Source: an uncultured Collinsella sp. (GTDB taxonomy: Bacteria > Actinomycetota > Coriobacteriia > Coriobacteriales > Coriobacteriaceae). Taken from it: 25,670 bases of DNA. How positions within the stretch are numbered: position 1 is the stretch's first letter; each line of letters starts with the position of its first letter. Below, piece after piece: positions 7,966 to 15,662 of the stretch. The stretch spans positions 1-25,670 of the forward strand of contig UQMU01000031.1 of the NCBI GenBank assembly GCA_900542305.1, given 5' to 3'. Both the position numbers and the translations under genes were made by a program. Under the pieces are notes generated by a model that searched no databases, was not told the origin of the DNA, and saw only the letters and a program-made list of their open reading frames with translations.

Positions 7966-7980
7966 CATACAGATTGTATG
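7966..7980 (-). promoter_or_regulatory. -10 box overlapped by a perfect palindrome upstream of the M20 gene
   Basis: The 15-mer CATACAGATTGTATG has six-base arms around GAT. On the minus strand it contains TACAAT (7978-7973), a good -10 box about 35 bp from the start codon. No clear -35 is seen. The palindrome would be well placed for a repressor. Confidence 0.4.
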
Positions 7981-8017
7981 CCAAGAAGCGGCTCAGTGCA
8001 TTTAATGGAGCGCTCAC

Positions 8018-8054
8018 AAAAATGGGGGCGCCTCTCGTGCGAAAGGCGTCCCCG
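8018..8054 (-). terminator. Intrinsic terminator of serC-serA
   Basis: Read on the minus strand, GGGGACGCCT and AGGCGCCCCC arms (one mismatch) form a hairpin followed by ATTTTTG. It lies about 65 bp after the serA stop. It separates the serine operon from the M20 gene. Confidence 0.7.
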
Positions 8055-8071
8055 CGGGCATTCAATGTCAG

Positions 8072-8104
8072 TGACGGGCAGGCCACATGGGGAACTGCCC
8101 GTCA
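8072..8104. other. Perfect 10-bp hairpin after serA
   Basis: TGACGGGCAG and CTGCCCGTCA pair across a 13-base loop, starting 12 bp past the serA stop. No T-run follows on either strand. It may stabilise the serA 3' end ahead of the true terminator. Confidence 0.5.
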
Positions 8105-8116
8105 GATCAGCCGGCG

Positions 8117-9280
8117 CTATTTGATCACGCGCACGCGATACATCGACGGAATCTGCTTGAGCGCCTCGATGGTGCTGCTGTCCAGGTGCTCGTCGGTGTC
8201 GAACATGGTGTAGGCGTTCTCGCCAGCGGACTCGTTGGTCATACGCTGCACGTTGGCGTTATCCTTGGCGAGAATGGCCGTTATCTGGCCGATCATGTTG
8301 GGCACGTTGGCGTGCAGGCAGGCGATGCGGCTCGCGGCGCGCGCCTTGCCCATGCTGCAGGCGGGGTAGTTGACGCTGTGTGCGATGTTGCCGTTCTCCA
8401 GGTAATCCTTGAGCTCGCTGATGGCCATATCGGCGCAATTGGCCTCGGCCTCGCCGGTGCCGGCGCCTGAGTGCGTGGTGATAAACGTGTTAGGCATCTT
8501 GACGGTCTTGGGCGTGGCAAAGTCGCAGCTAAACCAGCTCAGCTTGCCCTCGCGCAGGGCAGCGTCGACGGCGTCCTCGTCAATGATGGTTTCGCGCGCG
8601 TAGTTGATGAGCACGGCGTCGGGTGCCAGCAGGTTAATCTGCTCGGTGCTGATCATGCCGATGGTGTCGGCCTTGCTGGGCACGTGCACGGTGAGGTAGT
8701 CGCAGCCGCGGCAGAGATCCTCGAGCGTGCCCACGCGCTGCACCTCGCGGCTCAGCACCCACGCGTGCTCGACGGAAATGAACGGGTCGTAGCCGTAAAC
8801 GTCCATGCCCAGGTCGACGCAGGCGTTGGCGACCTTGGAGCCCACGTTGCCCAGGCCGATGACGCCGATGCGCTTGCCCTTGAGCTCGCGGCCCACAAAG
8901 GCCTTCTTGGCCTTCTCGGCATCGACCTGAATCTCGGGGTCGTCGGCGTTGTCGCGCACCCAGTTCATCGATTGCACCACGCCGCGGCTCGAGAGCACCA
9001 GCATGCCTAGGACGAGCTCCTTAACGGCGTTGCTGTTAGCGCCGGGGGAGTTAAAGACGACGACGCCCTTCTTGGCGTACTTCTCGACGGGGATGTTGTT
9101 GACGCCGGCGCCGCAGCGGGCGATGGCGCGGATGCCCTCGGGCAGCTCGTAGCCGTGCAGGTCGGTCGAGCGCATCAGGATGGCGTCGGCCTCTTCGGCG
9201 GTGCTCACAAATTCGTAGCCCTCGCCAAACTCGACTTTGCCGTCCTTGGTGATGTCGTCGATGGTCTTAATCTTACGCAT
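8117..9280 (-). CDS. serA: D-3-phosphoglycerate dehydrogenase with C-terminal ACT domain
   Basis: This 387-residue cytoplasmic enzyme oxidises 3-phosphoglycerate to 3-phosphohydroxypyruvate with NAD, the first step of serine synthesis. The D-2-hydroxyacid dehydrogenase fold shows the dinucleotide motif GVIGLGNVGSKVA (139-151), the NYARETIIDEDAV block with R229, and H270 in TTHSGAGTGEAEAN. An ACT regulatory domain spans about 317-387 (NVPNMIGQITAILAKDNANV), suggesting serine feedback. It resembles the short serA type. ATG 9280 has AAGGAG upstream. serC lies 70 bp before it on the same strand and a terminator follows, so serC-serA are an operon. Confidence 0.93.
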   Translation of the reverse strand: MRKIKTIDDITKDGKVEFGEGYEFVSTAEEADAILMRSTDLHGYELPEGIRAIARCGAGVNNIPVEKYAKKGVVVFNSPGANSNAVKELVLGMLVLSSRGVVQSMNWVRDNADDPEIQVDAEKAKKAFVGRELKGKRIGVIGLGNVGSKVANACVDLGMDVYGYDPFISVEHAWVLSREVQRVGTLEDLCRGCDYLTVHVPSKADTIGMISTEQINLLAPDAVLINYARETIIDEDAVDAALREGKLSWFSCDFATPKTVKMPNTFITTHSGAGTGEAEANCADMAISELKDYLENGNIAHSVNYPACSMGKARAASRIACLHANVPNMIGQITAILAKDNANVQRMTNESAGENAYTMFDTDEHLDSSTIEALKQIPSMYRVRVIK

Positions 9281-9334
9281 GGAAAAACTCCTTAGCAGGT
9301 TTGGTCTAAACAGGTGGTTTGAAGTGGCTGGTCG

Positions 9335-9351
9335 GCCCGCGCGTTGCGGGC
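9335..9351 (-). other. Intercistronic hairpin between serC and serA
   Basis: GCCCGC and GCGGGC arms with a five-base spacer lie directly at the serC stop. There is no T-run, so it is more likely to affect mRNA stability than to terminate. Confidence 0.4.
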
Positions 9352-10475
9352 TAGTTAGATCGCGGACTCAAACTATGCTGCGCTTCGAAGTCCTTCATGT
9401 ACGAGGCCAGTGCCTGCACATCTTCCATGGTTACGGCGTTGTAGACGCTGGCGCGCATGCCGCCCACCAGGCGATGGCCCTTGACGTTTTGAATCTGGTG
9501 CTTGGCCGCGCCTGCGACAAAGGCCGCGTCGAGTTCGGCGTCGCCGGTGCGGAAGGTGACGTTGGCGATGGAGCGGCTGTCGGCCTGCGTAGTGCTATGG
9601 AACAGCTCGCTGTGCTCGAGCAGCTCATAGAGCAGGTTGGCCTTGGCCCAGTTGCGCTCGACCATGGCGGCAAGTCCGCCGGTCTCCTCGACCCAATGGA
9701 ACACCTTGCCGCACACGTAGATGCCAAAGGTGTTGGGCGTGTTGAGCATGGAGCCCTTGGCGGCCTGGGTCTTAAGGTCCATGTACTGCGGCGTCTGCGC
9801 AAAAGCGGGGCCATCTGCGATGAGGTCGTCGCGCATGATGACCACGGTCACGCCCGCGGCGCCGGCGTTTTTCTGAGCGCCGGCGTAGATGAGCCCGTAG
9901 CGTTCGACGTCGAGCGGCTGCGACAAAAAGCAGCTCGAGACATCGGCGACCAGCGGTACGTCGCCGCAGTTGGGCAGCTCGTGGTACATGGTGCCAAAGA
10001 TGGTGTTGTTCCGGCAGATGTAGACGTAGTCGAGCCCGTCGCCTGCGGCCTCGGCGGCAATGCGCGCGTTGATGTCGGCCATGTCGGGGATGCGGTCGAA
10101 GTTGGTGTCCTCGGAGCTCGCGAGCAGCACGGCCTCGCCGTACTTGTCGGCTTCTTTGTATGCCTTGTTGGCAAAGTTGCCGGTCACGATGTAGCCGGCG
10201 CGGCCGCGGCGCATGAGGTTCATGGGGATGCCCGCAAACTGCAGCGTGGCACCGCCCTGTAAAAACAGGACACGGTAGTTGTCCGGGATGCTCAGCAGGC
10301 GGCGCAGAGTTGCCTCAGCGTCGTCGATGATCTGCTGGTACATGCTAGATCGATGACTCATTTCGAGCACGGACATGCCGCAACCGCGGTAGTCCATCAT
10401 CTCGTCGGCGATCTCGGCGAGCACGCTTGTAGGCAGTGCGGCCGGGCCAGCTGAGAAGTTGTGCACACGTGCCAT
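9351..10475 (-). CDS. serC: Phosphoserine aminotransferase
   Basis: This 374-residue PLP enzyme converts 3-phosphohydroxypyruvate and glutamate to phosphoserine and 2-oxoglutarate. It begins HNFSAGPAALPTSVL, the classic SerC N-terminus, and has GGAT (74-77), MSHRSSMY (39-46), the ADVSSCFLS block and the PLP lysine K202 in YAGAQKNAG. GHRLVGGMRASVYNAV near the C-terminus is also typical. Length matches the family. ATG 10475 is preceded by GAGGGAG. serA follows, so the two enzymes share a transcript. Upstream on the same strand is the foreign-looking helicase gene, with no clear terminator between them. Confidence 0.95.
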   Translation of the reverse strand: MARVHNFSAGPAALPTSVLAEIADEMMDYRGCGMSVLEMSHRSSMYQQIIDDAEATLRRLLSIPDNYRVLFLQGGATLQFAGIPMNLMRRGRAGYIVTGNFANKAYKEADKYGEAVLLASSEDTNFDRIPDMADINARIAAEAAGDGLDYVYICRNNTIFGTMYHELPNCGDVPLVADVSSCFLSQPLDVERYGLIYAGAQKNAGAAGVTVVIMRDDLIADGPAFAQTPQYMDLKTQAAKGSMLNTPNTFGIYVCGKVFHWVEETGGLAAMVERNWAKANLLYELLEHSELFHSTTQADSRSIANVTFRTGDAELDAAFVAGAAKHQIQNVKGHRLVGGMRASVYNAVTMEDVQALASYMKDFEAQHSLSPRSN

Positions 10476-10616
10476 CTTCTAGTCTCCCTCGTAGTCGTTT
10501 GAACGTTCGGGATACTTTAGCACAGTGCAGCGTCAGGCGCGACCGCATCACAGCAAAACCCGAGTGCGCCGCTATGATTTACAGGATGGTTACATGGGGG
10601 AGGACGGTCGCTAGGT

Positions 10617-12359
10617 CTATATCACCGGGATATACCGTGACAAATACTCCTTGAGCGCCGGGTCGCATACATAAAGAAACGTTCCCAGCATGCCACGCGT
10701 CATGAGGACATAGTAGGCGTTGACGATGATCTTTCGCAGATCATCGTCGCCTGCTTTTTTCTTTGCGACTGCATCTTTGAAGTTCGCTTTGTTAACGCAG
10801 GCGGCTCCTTTATCGCCGTCGTAGTAAATGTCTGGTCCCAGAATTACGAAGCCGTAGTTGAGGTCGTAGCCCTGTACTGTGTGGATGCATCCGACCTCGT
10901 TGACGGCGTTGGCAGAATTAACCCAATCCTTTTGGGTTGAGTTCCAGCGTTTGGGGATACCCTCGATGACGATGTCGAAAGCGTCTTTGTGTTTCTTCGT
11001 TTCCCACTTCCACGCAAAGCCTGCCGTCATGCGGGATAGACCAACTTCTTCTTCCTTGGCTTGCTGCAGGGAACAGAAATCCTCAAATCGGTCGACGATT
11101 CCAAACTGGTATCTGGGGATATCGCTGTCCGGATCCCCGGCTCGCGAATCGTAAGGCTCCGATGAAAAGAGTTCGTTGAACTTCATGCCGGTATGCATGT
11201 ACGCCTTGTTGTCGAGTAAGTCATAGACAAAATCGAGGTATTCGTCACCACCGCGTACACGCATTTGTGTGCTTAGGCTGAACTCTTCAGTTTCAATGCC
11301 CGCTTCTTCGAGCTGATTGAGTCGCTGCTCAAGGCCGTCTCGATTGAGTCCGGATGCGCGAACCTGCTGTTTGGGGTCGTAGAACAGGTACACCTTGTCA
11401 CAGCATTTGAATATCCAGTCAACCTGGTTGCTCGTGTGCGGAAGGCCGAGGCGATCGCAGGTGTTGTAAAAAGCCCCAATGCCGGCGCCCATGCTTAGAT
11501 AATTACCCAGTCGATGTGCTTCATCGACAAGTAGGATGTCATAACGATCATTTTTGGCTACGTCACTGGGGCTCAAGATATCGCCAGGCTTTAGCCCTGG
11601 AAGGAAGTGCGTGAGTTTCCTGAGGGTCTTCTTCAGGGAATCCATCGGGGTGACAAAGCCGACTCGCAGGCCGGAAAGGTTGGGCTCATTTTTGATTTTG
11701 AACATGAGACTGATGGCGAGGATTGTTTTACCTGTTCCCGGCGCGCCATTCACGACGGTTATACGTTCTCTTTTTGAGCCGCGATGTTTTGCGCCTTCAT
11801 GCTCCTGTTCGAGACGTTTATAAATCGTCTCGATCGTTTCGTATTGGTCGGGCGTAAGCGTCTTGAAAGGCGAGAACTTGAACAGATCGGAGTTCTCGAG
11901 CTCTTCAATCGGATGAATCGCGTAGTTTTCTTCGCGAAGCTTTGTCCAGAGGTCTCGGAACTTCTGGCGATACTGAGGCCGCTCAAAATAATCGAATTGG
12001 GCATAGCCGTTGTTGGCATTGGTGACCTGGTATTTTTCGTCGGCACAGAACAGCTCAATAAGTCGATTCTCGAACTCGAACGTTGCGGATTGGTTGAAGG
12101 TGGGATTGTCGATCAGAAGGGTCCGGTCGAAGTCCTTGTCCACGTTTGCAGCGTGTTGTTTCATGCGGCGCTGGTAGTTGGTTGTTTGGCCGATGTATGC
12201 CGTCTTGTTTCTGCTGCTGGTAAGAATGTAAAGGACGGGCCAGCTTTCGTCATGATGGGCTCCGGGTTTTGGCGTTCCAAAGTCCTGAAGCGATTCGCTT
12301 GTCTCGAAGGGCTGGGGCAGGGGAAGCGTGTATTGCCGAAGGGCGAACTCATTACTCAC
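10617..12359 (-). CDS. GIY-YIG domain fused to a DUF2075 (Schlafen group 3-type) helicase
   Basis: This 580-residue cytoplasmic protein has an N-terminal GIY-YIG segment at about 42-105: LYILTSSRNKTAYIGQT, then an Arg pair (64-65) and a Glu-rich FEFENRLIELF helix. It is followed by a DUF2075 superfamily-1-like helicase domain: Walker A NGAPGTGKT (about 204-212), Walker B ILLVDEAHR (about 275-283), a QMR motif, IHTVQGYDLNYGFVI (about 492-506) and an arginine-finger-like YYVLMTRG (about 549-556). The GTG start at 12359 overlaps the MazG-like stop by eight bases and has AAAGGCGG upstream; an ATG at 12416 would overlap by 65 bases. G+C is about 50%, below its neighbours. Such proteins are suspected of nucleic-acid processing in defence; no function is proven here. 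Confidence 0.85.
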   Translation of the reverse strand: MSNEFALRQYTLPLPQPFETSESLQDFGTPKPGAHHDESWPVLYILTSSRNKTAYIGQTTNYQRRMKQHAANVDKDFDRTLLIDNPTFNQSATFEFENRLIELFCADEKYQVTNANNGYAQFDYFERPQYRQKFRDLWTKLREENYAIHPIEELENSDLFKFSPFKTLTPDQYETIETIYKRLEQEHEGAKHRGSKRERITVVNGAPGTGKTILAISLMFKIKNEPNLSGLRVGFVTPMDSLKKTLRKLTHFLPGLKPGDILSPSDVAKNDRYDILLVDEAHRLGNYLSMGAGIGAFYNTCDRLGLPHTSNQVDWIFKCCDKVYLFYDPKQQVRASGLNRDGLEQRLNQLEEAGIETEEFSLSTQMRVRGGDEYLDFVYDLLDNKAYMHTGMKFNELFSSEPYDSRAGDPDSDIPRYQFGIVDRFEDFCSLQQAKEEEVGLSRMTAGFAWKWETKKHKDAFDIVIEGIPKRWNSTQKDWVNSANAVNEVGCIHTVQGYDLNYGFVILGPDIYYDGDKGAACVNKANFKDAVAKKKAGDDDLRKIIVNAYYVLMTRGMLGTFLYVCDPALKEYLSRYIPVI

Positions 12360-12708
12360 GGTGGCCCGCCTTTCTGTATTCGACAGATGATGCGTTGATG
12401 GGGTAGCGCTCGCCATTGCGTATGAGTTTGGACGAGAGCACAGCTGGGAGATTGATTCTGTTTAAATCTGCGAAACGCAGAAGGAAAAGGAGCGTGTCGG
12501 CGACTTCGTCTTCGATGGCTTGGCGTTGCTCGGTGTCTTCGAACATTTCTGCAATGCGCTCGTCGCTCATAAAACGAAAGAGCTGAAGGAGCTCGGAGGA
12601 CTCAGTTGCCATGCCGATGGCAAGCTCTTTTGGCGTGTGATATTTGCACCAGTCGCGTGCATCACAAAAGTCCCTGACTTGTTCCGTCATGGCATCGAGC
12701 TTATCCAT
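12352..12708 (-). CDS. MazG-like nucleoside triphosphate pyrophosphohydrolase
   Basis: This 118-residue all-alpha protein fits the short MazG / dCTP-pyrophosphatase-like family. The metal-binding pattern is visible as ATESSELLQLFRF (about 34-46), an EExxE-type helix variant, and EDEVADTLLFLLRF (about 66-79), the ExxD helix. Such enzymes hydrolyse NTPs or dNTPs to NMPs and pyrophosphate. ATG 12708 is preceded by GGGAGGT. Its stop overlaps the helicase start by eight bases (GTGAGTAA), so the two are translationally coupled. G+C matches the helicase, not the surroundings. The substrate could be a normal or modified nucleotide, or housekeeping clean-up; sequence does not decide. Confidence 0.8.
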   Translation of the reverse strand: MDKLDAMTEQVRDFCDARDWCKYHTPKELAIGMATESSELLQLFRFMSDERIAEMFEDTEQRQAIEDEVADTLLFLLRFADLNRINLPAVLSSKLIRNGERYPINASSVEYRKAGHRE

Positions 12709-12821
12709 CGTCCGTAACCTCCCTGATGTTCATTGTTTTATTATGGCCTATCTGGGATTTATTGCACATCATTTGGGGCGTGCGGCTCATATGAATGACG
12801 TGTCAAGTAGGAGGTTACACC

Positions 12822-13013
12822 ATGAAGATCGATATGGACGTTGACCAGCTGCGCGAGAGCCTGCTCGACCGCGCGGGGAGTGCGGCGGGCGTGGGCTTTC
12901 CGGCCGCCATGCTCGACGTAGTGGATATCGAGGATGAGTCGCCCCAAGAGCTCCTAGCCCGAGCCGAACGCGAAGGCCTCGACCTCCGCGACTATGCCGT
13001 CGACGATGACTAG
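12822..13013 (+). CDS. Small acidic hypothetical protein
   Basis: This 63-residue protein (MKIDMDVDQLRESLLDRAG...) is rich in Asp and Glu and ends DYAVDDD. It has no membrane segment and no motif I recognise. The ribosome site AGGAGGT lies seven bases before ATG 12822 and is one of the best in the window, so translation is likely. Codon use and G+C are like the chromosome rather than the helicase island. It diverges from the MazG-like gene and stands alone. A short AGACG-GGG-CGTCT hairpin follows the stop. Confidence 0.7.
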   Translation: MKIDMDVDQLRESLLDRAGSAAGVGFPAAMLDVVDIEDESPQELLARAEREGLDLRDYAVDDD

Positions 13014-13120
13014 GGTAGCTAATTTGAGACGGGGCGTCTGCACCCGCAGCTGTGCGAAAATGCACGATAAGCCGTCGCAATGGAGTCTACTGACCTCGCG
13101 ACTGTTCTATTTTGACTGAA

Positions 13121-13297
13121 CGCTGGTTAAGTGAGTAGGCTTTATTGGAAATCCTGAGCACACGACTAATTTGCTTCAACAAACCCGCAGGTCACAGACT
13201 TGTGTTTTGGAGACGTGGTCGGCGATTCGGCAAAAGTCTACTCACTTAGTTTTGAGAGACACTAATTGTCCGCAACGAGACCCCAGCCGGGGCGATT
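13121..13297. repeat. Structured intergenic repeat, copy A (177 bp)
   Basis: This block matches 16611-16787 base for base without a gap, at about 148 of 177 positions by hand count. Near its left end is an arm TTAAGTGAGTAGGCTTT and near its right end AAAAGTCTACTCACTTAG, which pair across about 90 bases. Both differences from perfect pairing are G.U wobbles on the plus strand. Outside the arms the sequence CCGCAACGAGACCCCAG is also conserved. No protein is encoded. It may be a mobile non-coding element or a structured RNA. Confidence 0.75.
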
Positions 13298-13377
13298 GAT
13301 GCTCAAGAGTGGCCAATTCGGGACGGTTACCCCGCCCCTCTTAGGGACAAGGCAGGGGTTGCGGTGACTTTGCGTAC

Positions 13378-13433
13378 AAAAAATGCCGGAGGGAAGCCCC
13401 CGGCTCTTGGAGGTCCCTCTATTCGAGGGTACC
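13378..13433 (-). ncRNA. Predicted tiny sRNA (about 55 nt)
   Basis: The expected RNA starts near 13433 with a hairpin GGTACCCTCGAATAGAGGGACC (13433-13412, shown here in two parts: GGTACCCTC, then GAGGGACC). The linker is TCCAAGA. It ends with the stem GCCGGGGG-CTTC-CCTCCGGC (13404-13385) followed by six T. The promoter upstream is TTGAAA-17-TATAAA. No ORF fits. Predicted from sequence only. Confidence 0.45.
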
Positions 13434-13439
13434 GACTTC

Positions 13440-13468
13440 TTTATAGCATGAGATCGGACGGCTTTCAA
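13440..13468 (-). promoter_or_regulatory. Strong sigma-A-type promoter in the intergenic region
   Basis: On the minus strand TTGAAA (13468-13463) and TATAAA (13445-13440) are separated by exactly 17 bp. Both hexamers match consensus at five of six positions. It is among the closest matches to consensus seen in the window and drives only the tiny RNA that ends near 13378. Confidence 0.55.
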
Positions 13469-13536
13469 TTTGCGCCATGTGGATGGGATGGCGCGCCTGA
13501 TAAAGCCCTCAATGAATGGCATCTAACTAGCGTTCG

Positions 13537-13607
13537 TGATATAAAGATGCCGGTCATCTCAAAAGAGAGGGCTTCCGAGTGCCGGGGACGTTTTCCCCGG
13601 CTTTTTT
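13537..13607 (+). ncRNA. Predicted tiny sRNA with extended -10 promoter (about 56 nt)
   Basis: TGATATAAA (13537-13545) is an extended -10 box without a good -35. An RNA starting near 13552 would carry a small TCTC-AAAA-GAGA hairpin (13557-13568). It would end at a perfect intrinsic terminator GCCGGGGA / TCCCCGGC (13581-13601) with six T at 13602-13607. The terminator is certain by eye; the start is inferred. No gene lies between, so the terminator needs some plus-strand transcript. Confidence 0.4.
13581..13607 (+). terminator. Perfect intrinsic terminator without an upstream gene
   Basis: An eight-base GCCGGGGA stem, a five-base loop and six T follow one another. The nearest plus-strand gene ends 570 bp upstream at 13013, so an unannotated transcript probably ends here. 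Confidence 0.85.
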
Positions 13608-13655
13608 CATTTCGGTGTCAATTCAAATGTTTTTTCAACCCATCCCCTTAATAAC

Positions 13656-13718
13656 TTGCGGTGAAATAGGGACTGTTTAGGCTGCTTGGAGGCCTATTCA
13701 ATCCCTATTTCACCGCAA
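13656..13718. repeat. Long palindrome with 17-bp perfect arms
   Basis: TTGCGGTGAAATAGGGA (13656-13672) and its exact complement (13702-13718) enclose a 29-base loop that has its own TAGGC/GCCTA pair. It lies just past the antiporter stop and may serve as its terminator. It looks like a member of another dispersed palindrome family. Confidence 0.75.
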
Positions 13719-13735
13719 CTTATGGGTGGGGATGG

Positions 13736-15337
13736 CTACGACGCCAGCGTGGCGATGACGGCTTCGTCGCCGGCGTGTATGAGGGTGTTGCCGTCGGGGA
13801 TGATCGTCTGGCCTTCGCGCTTGAGCATCACCACAATAAACGGATGCTTGCCTTGCGGCACATCGCGCAGGCGCTGGCCGGCCAGGCGACCGTGGGGAGT
13901 CACGGTGACCTCGCGCAGCGTAACCTCGGCGCGCTCTTCAAACGTTGGGGCGGCCATCACCAGCAGGTCGCCTTCCTCGATGACGGTATCACCGTTGGGC
14001 AGTACCGGGTGCGCTCCGTCGCGCAGCACCAGGATAACGAGCATATCTGTGGCGCTGCCAATGTCCGCGAGCGAGTGTCCGGCAAACGGATGGCCCGCGT
14101 CCACCTTGAGCTTAACGAACGACATGCCGTCCTCGTCGCGGTAATCGTTAAACGTGCGGCGCACGTCGCCTTCTGCATCGTTCATATCGAGCTTCTTTGC
14201 CACCGCCGGCAGCAGCGAGCCCTGCACCACAATGCTCGACACGGCAATCACAAAGACCAGGTCAAACAGGTCGTGCCCACCGGGAACACCGGCCACAACG
14301 GCAAAGAGGCTAAAGACGACCGAAGCCGCGCCGCGCAGGCCCGCCCAGCTTACGAGTGCAACCTGGCGAGGGTTCGTCTTAAAGGGCGCCAACAGCAGAC
14401 CGACGGCGATGGGGCGGCTCACAAAGAGCATAAACGCCATGAGTGCCAGGCCCGGCAGCAGCATTTGCGGCAGACGGTCGGGCGTCACGAGCAGGCCTAG
14501 CAAGAAGAAGATGGTCATCTCTGCCATCTCGGTGAGGGTGTCGAAGAAGTGCGCCAGCCCGACTTTGCCGGTGATGTCGCTTGCGCCCAGCACAATGCCG
14601 GCAAGGTACACTGCCAAAAAGCCGTTGCCGCCCAGGTAGCTCGGCAGCGCGTAGGCGACGATGGCCACGGCGAACAAGAAGATGGTCTGCGCCCCCTCGG
14701 CTGTTGCATGCGCGCGCTCGATCAGACGGCCCGATGCCCAGCCGATGACAATGCCCAAGCCCACGCCTAGGATGATTTGCTTGGCCAGCAGCACGGGGAT
14801 GTTAACGTCGCCGCCGGCCGCGAGGGTAGCGAGCACCGCGGTGAGCATGTAGGCGACGGGGTCGTTGGAGCCCGATTCCACCTCGAGCAGCGAGTCGGTG
14901 CCACCTCTCAGCGACAGGCTGTGCTCGCGCAGCACGCTAAAGACGCTCGCCGCGTCGGTGGATGCCACGACCGATCCCAGCAGAAGGCCGCCGATCCAGT
15001 CGAAGCCCAGCACAAAATGCGCGAACACGCCGGTGATGCCAGCGGTGATGACGACGCCGAGGGTGCTCAGCAGCACCGCGGGCACGGCGACAGGTTTGGC
15101 GCGGTCGATGTTGGTGTTAAAGCCGCCGTAGAACATGATGAACAGCAGCGCCGTGCTGCAGACGGTTTCGGTGAGCGCATAGTCGCTAAAGTCGATGCGC
15201 GCCGGGCCGTTGACGCCCAGCAGCATGCCGAGCACGATAAAGATGAGCAGGGTGGGGAAGGGGAGCTTTTTTCCGACAGGTTTGATGGTCAGGCACAGAA
15301 TAATGACGAGGCCGATAAAGAGAAGGATCTGGTTCAT
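13736..15337 (-). CDS. K+/H+ (cation/proton) antiporter, NhaP2/CvrA type with two TrkA-C domains
   Basis: This 533-residue inner-membrane protein has about 12 membrane segments in residues 1-385. STDAASVFSVL (126-136) and the ion-site motif VESGSNDPVAYM (153-164, N158-D159) mark a CPA-type cation/proton antiporter. Two RCK_C (TrkA-C) regulatory repeats follow: about 405-470 (KLKVDAGHPFAGHSLADIG to DLLVMAAP) and about 475-533 (EVTVTPHGRLAGQRLRDV to DEAVIATLAS). This layout matches the NhaP2/CvrA potassium/proton antiporters. ATG 15337 lies about 12 bp from an AGGAG, a somewhat long spacing. The gene stands alone. Confidence 0.88.
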   Translation of the reverse strand: MNQILLFIGLVIILCLTIKPVGKKLPFPTLLIFIVLGMLLGVNGPARIDFSDYALTETVCSTALLFIMFYGGFNTNIDRAKPVAVPAVLLSTLGVVITAGITGVFAHFVLGFDWIGGLLLGSVVASTDAASVFSVLREHSLSLRGGTDSLLEVESGSNDPVAYMLTAVLATLAAGGDVNIPVLLAKQIILGVGLGIVIGWASGRLIERAHATAEGAQTIFLFAVAIVAYALPSYLGGNGFLAVYLAGIVLGASDITGKVGLAHFFDTLTEMAEMTIFFLLGLLVTPDRLPQMLLPGLALMAFMLFVSRPIAVGLLLAPFKTNPRQVALVSWAGLRGAASVVFSLFAVVAGVPGGHDLFDLVFVIAVSSIVVQGSLLPAVAKKLDMNDAEGDVRRTFNDYRDEDGMSFVKLKVDAGHPFAGHSLADIGSATDMLVILVLRDGAHPVLPNGDTVIEEGDLLVMAAPTFEERAEVTLREVTVTPHGRLAGQRLRDVPQGKHPFIVVMLKREGQTIIPDGNTLIHAGDEAVIATLAS

Positions 15338-15662
15338 GGGTAGTGTCCGCTCCTGGGTGGTTGGCGTGGCACGGTCAGTTATCTGCGGTTATTTGTACCC
15401 AAAGATGGTGGGTTTATGAGGGCGGATTGCGGGCGTGCGCATTTTCGACACGAGGCGGAGGCGCGGGCGGTGCTGGTTGGGGCGCTGGGCCAGACGGCGT
15501 GGTGTGAGCGGTGCGGGTTGACAGGCGTGCACTGGCGACCGTTGATGGCATGCAACCCTTTCCAGCTTTATTGCAACGGAGTACAATGGGTAACGTTTAA
15601 GTTCAACTTGAAGTTTTAGCCGCGGCATCGGGCTTCGGCCGTAATGCAGGGAAAGGCGTTCC
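15338..15662. other. Intergenic region with one probable promoter
   Basis: This 325-bp gap separates the divergent antiporter and phosphoesterase genes. TACAAT (15582-15587) lies about 75 bp before the phosphoesterase start, with TTTCCA 17 bp upstream as a weak -35. An open frame at 15416-15619 has no ribosome site and runs through the promoter, so I do not call it. I see nothing else. Confidence 0.4.

Noticed and set aside
13110..13300. CRISPR or transposase-bearing insertion sequence at the structured repeat
   Set aside because: There are only two copies, no regularly spaced units and no transposase frame.
13262..13522. Minus-strand ORF of 86 codons, with a similar short reading in repeat copy B
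   Set aside because: The similar words come from the conserved repeat. The three differences within the NRPGWGLVADN-like segment all change amino acids, and there is no ribosome site, so it is not coding.
13364..13651. Plus-strand ORF of 95 codons
   Set aside because: It reads through two intrinsic terminators and has no start signal or recognisable domain.
15416..15619. Plus-strand ORF of 67 codons upstream of the phosphoesterase
   Set aside because: No ribosome site, and it runs through the probable promoter at 15582-15587.
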